This document shows positions 14,097-19,821 of a stretch of DNA of 19,821 bases, in pieces. Numbering within the stretch: position 1 is the first letter of the stretch; the number at the start of each line of letters is the position of its first letter. A program made the translations under genes and the position numbers. Origin of the DNA: a bacterium (lineage in GTDB: Bacteria; Latescibacterota; Latescibacteria; Latescibacterales; Latescibacteraceae); assembly GCA_021372535.1 (NCBI GenBank), contig JAJFUH010000199.1, positions 1 to 19,821 on the forward strand, in the 5' to 3' direction. Below the pieces are notes generated by a model, which worked only from the letters and a program-made list of their open reading frames with translations, made no database searches and was not told the origin of the DNA.

Positions 14097-17000
14097 ATAT
14101 AGCCAGCGGATCAATACATCGTCCCATTCTGACAACGATCATTTTTCTTATCATCATAACATTGGGTCTCGTATCGTTCTGGCGCCTTTCCATCGACCTT
14201 ATGCCCGAAGTGACCTATCCCTCTATTTCTGTCAGAACAACTTACGGCAATGTCGGACCTCAGGAAATGGAGGAACTGATAACGAGGCCGATTGAGGAGG
14301 CGCTTGCTGCAGTACAGGGCGTCGAAGAAATCACATCGTCCTCCACCGAGGGACAGAGTACGGTGCGGGTAGCGTTTACATGGGGCACCGATCTCGATGT
14401 CGCCGCCAACGATATCCGTGACAGGATCGATCGGATCATGGGTCGTCTTCCCGAGGATATCGAACGGCCCACTATTTTTAAATTCGACGTCTCGGCATTT
14501 CCGATCGTTTTCCTCGGTGTTTCGAGCAACATGAACGCCCTCGATCTCCGGCGTCTTGTCGATGATCAGGTCAAATACCGTCTCGAACGGGTTCCCGGCG
14601 TCGCAGCGGTCAACATATATGGCGGGTTGACCCGTGAAATCCATGTCGATCTTCAGGCCCCCAAGCTCAAGGCGCTCGGGCTGTCAACCGAAGCGATCAT
14701 CTCCGCGCTCCAGAACGAGAATCGTAATGTACCAGCCGGTCTTTATGAAAAAGGGAACCTCGAAGTTCTCATCAGGACACAGGGAGAATATCGTTCGCTC
14801 GATGAGATACGCGATACAGTCGTTACCATTCGGGACGGCACGCCGATCCAGATAAGGGATGTTGCAGATGTGGAGGATTCCTGGGAAGAAGTACGTCGCG
14901 AATATCGCATTAACGGCACACCCGGCGTCCGTCTTTCAATAAACAAACAGTCCGGCTCAAACACCGTTAAGGTTGCCGAGGCCGTTCAAGTCGAGATGGA
15001 GCGGATAAATCGGGATATCCCACAGATACAACTGGTTACCCTGACTGATACATCGATCTATATAAAACAGTCGATCAATAATGTCGGTGTTTCCACACTT
15101 CTCGGCGGAATTCTCGCTGTTCTCATCCTGTTTCTGTTCCTCCGGAATCTGTCGAGCACCGCTATTATCGCCACCGCGATTCCTATTTCCATCATTGCCA
15201 CATTCGGACTCATCTATTTTGGCGGATTTACCCTGAATATCATGACGTTCGGCGGTCTTGCACTGGGAATCGGCATGCTTGTCGACAGCGCCATCGTTGT
15301 GCTCGAGAATATATACCGGCACCGTGAGAGCGGAGAAAATCCCATAAAGAGCTCTCTGGACGGAACATCCGAAGTCTGGTCTGCGATCGTTGCCAGCACG
15401 CTCACCACGCTTGTGGTTTTTATTCCGGTGATTTTCATCCGGGGTATGTCCGGAATCATGTTCCAGCAAATGGCTTATGTTGTCACATTCTCCCTGATGT
15501 GCTCGCTCATTGTCGCGCTGACACTCGTTCCCATGCTTGGCTCGCGGTTTCTCAAATACCAGCCGGTGCAGCATTTTACAGGGGAGAACTGGCTTCATAG
15601 AATTTATGCTTTAAGTGAGGAAACGTTCAAAAAAGTTGAGCAGCAGTATTCACAGGTGTTGCAGTGGGCGCTCGGTCATCGGAAGATTATTATCATTACC
15701 ACGGTGGGTCTTTTTGTGATTTCAGTCCCTCTTGTCCGGTTTATCGGGGTTGAACTGATGCCCGCCGCCGATGAGAGCGAAGTCAGAGTAACAGTCGAAA
15801 TGGCAGTAGGCACACGGCTCGAAGTACTCGACCAGGCCACACGGACTGTGGAAAAGATTATCATTAAAGAAGTTCCCGAACGAAAGTCCATACTTTCCAG
15901 TGTCGGCGGCGGCGGTTACATGTCTTCCGGAGGTCATACATCCTCGCTGACTATACCGCTTGTCCCCAAGAGCCAGCGCAAGCGGAGCAGCGAGCAGGTT
16001 GCCAATGATCTGCGAAGGGTACTTTCCGGTCTTCCGGGAGTTACGATTCGAACGAGAGCCGGGCAGGGTTTATTCCTTCTCAGGATGGGATCTTCTTCTA
16101 CCGACAACATCAGTGTTGAGATTCGCGGTTACGATCTGGCTGTAGCGCAGGACCTGGCACAGCGGGTCAATGAAGTTGTCAAACAGGTGCCCGGTATTAC
16201 CGATACCCAGATTAGCCGCGAAGAAGGGAATCCCGAACAGGTCATCCGTGTCGACCGTCAGAAAGCGGCCGATCTCGGACTGAGTGTATCACGGATCGGA
16301 GATGCTCTTGAAACCGCAGTCGGCGGTACAACCGCATCGTATTTTCGCGAGGGAGGCAAGGAGTACCGTATTCTCGTCCGGCTGAGCGAGGAAGACAGGA
16401 AAGACCTGAGCGAGCTGCTCGACCTGACTGTGGTCAACAACCGCGGCGAGCCGGTGATTCTCCGTAATGTCGTAACGAGCACACCCCTCGAGGGACCGGT
16501 TAGAATCGAGCGGAAAGACCAGGAAAGGATCATCACGGTCAACGCCAACTTTACCGGCCGTGACATGGGTTCGGTCATCAAAGACATACGGAAAGAACTC
16601 ACTACTGTTCCCAAGCCGAAAGATTTTACCACCCTTTTCGGTGGAGATTACGAAGAGCAGCAGAAAGCGTTCCATGAGCTTCTGGTCGGCTTCCTCCTTG
16701 CGATATTCCTTGTATATATGGTGATGGCAGGACAGTTCGAATCGTTCAGGGACCCGTTCATCGTTCTGTTTTCCATTCCCATGGCATTGATCGGTATCGT
16801 GGTGACCATGATCATGACCAATACCACGTTCAGCATGCAGGCATTTATCGGATGTATCATGCTGGCAGGAATTGTGGTCAATAATGCAATCCTCCTCGTC
16901 GATTATACCAACCAGCTGAGGCGCATTCATGGCATGGAATTAATAGAGGCGGTGAAAATTGCCGGTTCACGGCGGCTCAGGCCGATTCTCATGACGACGA

Positions 17001-17191
17001 TGACGACAGTGCTCGGACTTCTCCCGCTTTCATTCGGCATGGGTGAGGGAGGAGAAGCACAGGCGCCGCTTGCCCGTGTGGTTATCGGCGGGCTGTTGAG
17101 CTCGACGCTTATCACCCTTGTCCTCGTGCCGGTGGTTTATTCGGTTTTTGAACAGAAACTCAAACCAAAAAATGATCTGGTGGAATCATGA
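14093..17191 (+). CDS. RND family efflux pump, inner-membrane permease
   Basis: 1032 residues, the normal length for an AcrB-type trimeric pump. First helix at about 10-30, then porter domain with DLMPEVTYPSISVRTTY and the ITRPIEEALAAVQGVEEI block. Helix 4 reads GIGMLVDSAIVVLENI, with D398 at the AcrB Asp407 position and Ser399 at Asp408. The repeat half has GVELMPAADESEVRV, and the late helix reads GIVVNNAILLVDYTNQLRR, with N930 at the AcrB Lys940 position. The end carries GEGGEAQAPLARVVIGGLLSSTLITLVLVP. This pattern is seen in many HAE1-like pumps, so it does not suggest inactivity. It exports amphiphilic compounds with proton exchange. It is coupled at both ends by ATGA overlaps. Substrate unknown. 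Confidence 0.95.
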   Translation: MNIASGSIHRPILTTIIFLIIITLGLVSFWRLSIDLMPEVTYPSISVRTTYGNVGPQEMEELITRPIEEALAAVQGVEEITSSSTEGQSTVRVAFTWGTDLDVAANDIRDRIDRIMGRLPEDIERPTIFKFDVSAFPIVFLGVSSNMNALDLRRLVDDQVKYRLERVPGVAAVNIYGGLTREIHVDLQAPKLKALGLSTEAIISALQNENRNVPAGLYEKGNLEVLIRTQGEYRSLDEIRDTVVTIRDGTPIQIRDVADVEDSWEEVRREYRINGTPGVRLSINKQSGSNTVKVAEAVQVEMERINRDIPQIQLVTLTDTSIYIKQSINNVGVSTLLGGILAVLILFLFLRNLSSTAIIATAIPISIIATFGLIYFGGFTLNIMTFGGLALGIGMLVDSAIVVLENIYRHRESGENPIKSSLDGTSEVWSAIVASTLTTLVVFIPVIFIRGMSGIMFQQMAYVVTFSLMCSLIVALTLVPMLGSRFLKYQPVQHFTGENWLHRIYALSEETFKKVEQQYSQVLQWALGHRKIIIITTVGLFVISVPLVRFIGVELMPAADESEVRVTVEMAVGTRLEVLDQATRTVEKIIIKEVPERKSILSSVGGGGYMSSGGHTSSLTIPLVPKSQRKRSSEQVANDLRRVLSGLPGVTIRTRAGQGLFLLRMGSSSTDNISVEIRGYDLAVAQDLAQRVNEVVKQVPGITDTQISREEGNPEQVIRVDRQKAADLGLSVSRIGDALETAVGGTTASYFREGGKEYRILVRLSEEDRKDLSELLDLTVVNNRGEPVILRNVVTSTPLEGPVRIERKDQERIITVNANFTGRDMGSVIKDIRKELTTVPKPKDFTTLFGGDYEEQQKAFHELLVGFLLAIFLVYMVMAGQFESFRDPFIVLFSIPMALIGIVVTMIMTNTTFSMQAFIGCIMLAGIVVNNAILLVDYTNQLRRIHGMELIEAVKIAGSRRLRPILMTTMTTVLGLLPLSFGMGEGGEAQAPLARVVIGGLLSSTLITLVLVPVVYSVFEQKLKPKNDLVES

Positions 17192-18747
17192 ACGTTGTAG
17201 CCATTCTCAAAAATACTTTTCTGAAGCCGGGATATATGCTGTACTGCACATGCCTGATTTTTATAGTATCTGCGGGTCAGGTAAAGGCTGAGGATATTAC
17301 CTCAGGGAGACTAAGCCCATTCCTTGAACTTTCCGGGGGACAGATGCTCCGGATCGGTCTTCAGGATGCGATCCTTATGGCGCTGGAACGTAACCCGACG
17401 GTGACGATTCAGAACCTTCAGCCCGATATAGCCAATACCTATGCAAAGGAGCAGCGCGCCGCATTCGATCCCGACCTTAATATCACGTTAAACCAGAGCC
17501 GCTCGAAACTCCAGCGTTTCCTCGGTACACGGCCCGAGCCGGTTGATATGACCTGGGATCGGTCATCATACACAATATCATTATCGGAAAATCTGCCGAC
17601 AGGGACGACTCTCTCAGCGAATGCATCGATGACCGGATCGGTATCGAGTCTGTACACCGATCAGTACTCGGGGATTGTCGGAGTATCCGTGACCCAGTCC
17701 CTTCTCCAGGGTTTCGGGCTCGGAGCGAATCTTGCCAACCTCCGCAAGGCTCATTTGGATTTCGAAATGTCGAAGGCGGAAATGAAGGCTGTTGCTGAGG
17801 GCGTTGTTGCAGATGTGGAGCAGGCCTACTGGAACCTCTATCTTGCCTCCGAGGAAAACGCCATTCAGGAACAATCGCTCAATCTTGCCGAACGCCAGCT
17901 TCAGGAATCGCTCGAGCGTGTCACAGTGGGAAAGCTCCCGGAGCTCGAGCTTGCCGCGGTCCATGCAGAGGTGTCCACGCGCCGTGAAGCTCTCATCGAT
18001 GCACAGAGCAGGTATGAGCAGGCGCGCCTCAGGTTTCTTTTTCTCCTGAACCCTACGGATCAGTCGTTCTGGTCGATGGCGCCGGTCCCGCTCGACAAGC
18101 CGTTTCTGCCCGCCGATACCCTCGATGTCATCGATGTCCATGAGCAGCTCGGCATGAAATATCGCCCCGATTTGATTCAGGCCCGTCTGGCTCTCAAAAA
18201 AGGCGATCTCGATATCCAGCAGACGAAAAACGGTCTTTTACCGCGGCTCGATGTATTCATAACGATGGGAAGAACGACATACTCAAGCACTTTCAACGAA
18301 GCCATTCCCGATCCCACAAGCCGGTTTTTCGATGCAAGCACCGGTTTCACCTTCGCGCTGCCCGTTCCGAACCGTGAGGCGCGTGCCCGTGTTCTCCGGG
18401 CACAGCGCTCAAGGGAACAGATGGATCTCTCGCTCAGGAACATGGAACGGCTTGTGCAGATGGACGTACGCTCCGCCTATATCGAGGTGTTGCGCTCGAA
18501 AGAGCAGATCGGGACCACCCGTGTCACCCGTGAACTCCAGGAGAAAAAGCTCGCCGCCGAAGAGGAAAAATTCCGGGTTGGCAAGTCGACGAATTTCCTT
18601 GTGCTTCAGGCGCAGCGTGATCTGACGGCGAGTCAGCTCGATGAGGTGCGTTCCATGGTGGCATACCTCAACGCCCTCGTGAACCTGTACATGATGGAAG
18701 GAACGCTCCTCGACCGCCGGGGCATCAATGCGCCAACCGATACGTAA
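17188..18747 (+). CDS. TolC-family outer-membrane efflux channel
   Basis: 519 residues. Signal peptide with likely cleavage after VKA (residue 34). The mature protein shows the twofold repeat of the outer-membrane efflux family: AILMALERNPTVTIQNL near the start, a first long helical pair with EQAYWNLYLASEENAIQEQ, and in the second half MKYRPDLIQARLALKKGDLDI and MDVRSAYIEVLRSKEQIGTTRV with VGKSTNFLVLQAQRDL. The beta segments lie between, for example SSYTISLSENLPTGTTLS and RFFDASTGFTFALPVPN. It forms the trimeric channel for the pump encoded just upstream, whose stop it overlaps by four bases. Last gene of the operon; no strong terminator follows, only a weak GATAAT/ATTATC stem about 18780-18795. 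Confidence 0.93.
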   Translation: MNVVAILKNTFLKPGYMLYCTCLIFIVSAGQVKAEDITSGRLSPFLELSGGQMLRIGLQDAILMALERNPTVTIQNLQPDIANTYAKEQRAAFDPDLNITLNQSRSKLQRFLGTRPEPVDMTWDRSSYTISLSENLPTGTTLSANASMTGSVSSLYTDQYSGIVGVSVTQSLLQGFGLGANLANLRKAHLDFEMSKAEMKAVAEGVVADVEQAYWNLYLASEENAIQEQSLNLAERQLQESLERVTVGKLPELELAAVHAEVSTRREALIDAQSRYEQARLRFLFLLNPTDQSFWSMAPVPLDKPFLPADTLDVIDVHEQLGMKYRPDLIQARLALKKGDLDIQQTKNGLLPRLDVFITMGRTTYSSTFNEAIPDPTSRFFDASTGFTFALPVPNREARARVLRAQRSREQMDLSLRNMERLVQMDVRSAYIEVLRSKEQIGTTRVTRELQEKKLAAEEEKFRVGKSTNFLVLQAQRDLTASQLDEVRSMVAYLNALVNLYMMEGTLLDRRGINAPTDT

Positions 18748-18814
18748 CAGGAAAAATGGGCGAAGGGAAGGGAAAAAGATATCGATAATCGTATTATCTT
18801 CGCAGCTTTAGCAG

Positions 18815-19153
18815 CTATGGTAAAATAGCGGCATCCGGCAGTATTTTTCTGAGAGCCGAAAGAAAACATTCTTTTGTCAATGGCTTGCGCGAGAAAAATA
18901 CATTGTCATTCAAAAAGAGCGTATTCCACATTTCCAGCTCGCTGTATTCTCTTTCTCCGAGAATAATGACCGGTTTTCCCTGCTTTACATAGGCCAGAGC
19001 GATATTGAGACCCCTTTTGGGATCAGGATTGCAGTCGCCATCGTCGAGGTCCATTAATTCAAGCTCGACCACAGCGACTTCCAGATCATCGGTATCCATG
19101 TTGTCAAATCCATGGAGCAGATCTTTATATGAGCTGTCGCATATCATATACAT
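18815..19153 (-). CDS. Small receiver-like protein lacking the phospho-acceptor Asp
   Basis: 112 residues, convergent with the TolC gene. AGGA lies 9-10 bases before the ATG; a second ATG at residue 3 is also possible. It can be laid onto a CheY-type receiver: MYMICDSS as first strand, VAVVELELMDLDDGD (26-40) as the strand and turn that normally hold the phospho-acceptor Asp, GKPVIILGERE (59-69) as strand 4, and VFFSRKPLTKECFLSALRKIL (85-105) with the conserved Lys-Pro (K90-P91). E30 stands where the Asp is expected and G66 where Thr/Ser is usual. The N-terminal acidic pocket is also reduced. It may be a pseudo-receiver. The assignment rests on pattern only, and it could be an unrelated small alpha/beta protein. 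Confidence 0.6.
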   Translation of the reverse strand: MYMICDSSYKDLLHGFDNMDTDDLEVAVVELELMDLDDGDCNPDPKRGLNIALAYVKQGKPVIILGEREYSELEMWNTLFLNDNVFFSRKPLTKECFLSALRKILPDAAILP

Positions 19154-19254
19154 ACGGTGATTTCCTGTTCTTTTTTGGCTGAACGCTCATACATACGTTA
19201 TCCGGATTAAAGCCGAAACATGGAAAGTGCATTGATTTTTGTGAATTGTACAAA

Positions 19255-19821
19255 CTACTGTTGTATGGTTTTCGACTTCTCCTGTTCTTTTATTTTCATA
19301 TCCAATTCCTTGAATGCTTTCTCGTGTAACTCCTTCATTTTCAGTTCTTTCAGCGTTCTGTCTCTTTCTCCGTAGAGCTCATTGTATAACTCATACGATA
19401 CTTCATAAAAAGTCTTGCCCGGGTTTTCGATGTATTTCTGTATTATGTGCTTTTCGATTTCGGGTCTTTCCTTGAGCGCCAGGTATTCTTTTTTTGCCGG
19501 AGAACTTTCCATCGAGTATTCCAGTTTCACGTCGAATTCGAAATACTTCGATTCCGATGGCCGGAACTCGATATCGAAATTATTGAGCCACAGTTCGTAA
19601 AGAATATCGGCCAGACAACAGTTAGAATACTCAATCGAGAACTTATACCCAGAATTACCGAGTGTTTCGCTTTTATTGGTATCGACGCTGGCCGCGACTT
19701 CGTCAAATAATTCCATCTTTGAATTCTTATTGTATGTCGAATCGTTGAATTGAAGTCGCATTACTATTTGAACATGCTGCTGGATTTCCGAGTTTTCTTG
19801 TCTATTATATACTTCCGAAAG
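19255..19821 (-). CDS. Protein of unknown family, partial at right edge
   Basis: The reading frame is open to the window edge: 20 codons upstream of the ATG at 19761 contain no stop, and that ATG has no ribosome site, so the true start probably lies outside. The 188 visible codons are AT-richer than the rest of the window. The N-terminal part looks like a mixed alpha/beta domain (SGYKFSIEYSNCCLADILYE, then NNFDIEFRPS, then YFEFDVKLEYS). The C-terminal 80 residues are highly charged and probably helical or coiled coil, ending KIKEQEKSKTIQQ. No signal peptide is visible. I do not recognise a family. It lies 101 bases upstream of the receiver-like gene on the same strand. Confidence 0.6.
   Translation of the reverse strand, partial: LSEVYNRQENSEIQQHVQIVMRLQFNDSTYNKNSKMELFDEVAASVDTNKSETLGNSGYKFSIEYSNCCLADILYELWLNNFDIEFRPSESKYFEFDVKLEYSMESSPAKKEYLALKERPEIEKHIIQKYIENPGKTFYEVSYELYNELYGERDRTLKELKMKELHEKAFKELDMKIKEQEKSKTIQQ

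Noticed and set aside
15281-16882. Inactive RND pump because the AcrB Asp408 and Lys940 positions are Ser399 and Asn930
   Set aside because: The LVDSAIVVLENI and VVNNAILLVDY pattern is common in HAE1-like pumps, so it is a subfamily trait and not a sign of decay.

Overview
The window comes from a Gram-negative bacterium of roughly 50% GC. It carries a complete RND pump with adaptor and TolC-type outer-membrane channel, several Tat-exported proteins, lipoproteins, and a small secreted protein ending in a FlgD/T9SS-like Ig module. That mix, together with SUMF1, ThuA and DUF362 proteins and dispersed short repeats, suggests an uncultured FCB-type lineage (Latescibacterota, Zixibacteria or KSB1-like). 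This placement is inference; no rRNA or marker gene is present.

Layout. 1-1771: the 3' end of one ABC-2 permease and a complete second one; the ATPase is presumably upstream of the window. 2072-3181: a YhcH/YjgK/YiaL (EbgC-like) sugar protein and a DedA membrane protein. 3182-3737: a non-coding mosaic of short repeats. 3738-9320: five co-directional genes: Tat-exported M28 peptidase, two Tat-exported ThuA-like paralogues, a PutP-like sodium:solute symporter, and an exported SUMF1-domain protein. 9321-9527: a 124-bp inverted-repeat element between convergent genes. 9528-11256: two minus-strand exported proteins, one a CBM9-like lipoprotein with an in-frame 30-bp tandem repeat, the other a helical protein with a C-terminal FlgD-like domain whose stop codon lies beyond a strong intrinsic terminator. 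11525-12577: a Tat-exported DUF362 protein, divergent from the previous pair. 12882-18747: a tightly coupled RND tripartite efflux operon (adaptor, pump, channel). 18815-19821: two minus-strand genes in AT-richer DNA: a degenerate receiver-like protein and a protein of unknown family that runs off the right edge.

How the genes work together. The efflux operon is self-evident. The 3738-9320 cluster looks like an envelope scavenging module: secreted hydrolase-like proteins next to a sodium-coupled importer. Its substrate cannot be read from sequence. Points most worth a second look are the ThuA pair with a shared His-Cys motif, the repeat families, the terminator embedded in a reading frame, and the receiver-like protein with Glu where the phospho-acceptor Asp would be.
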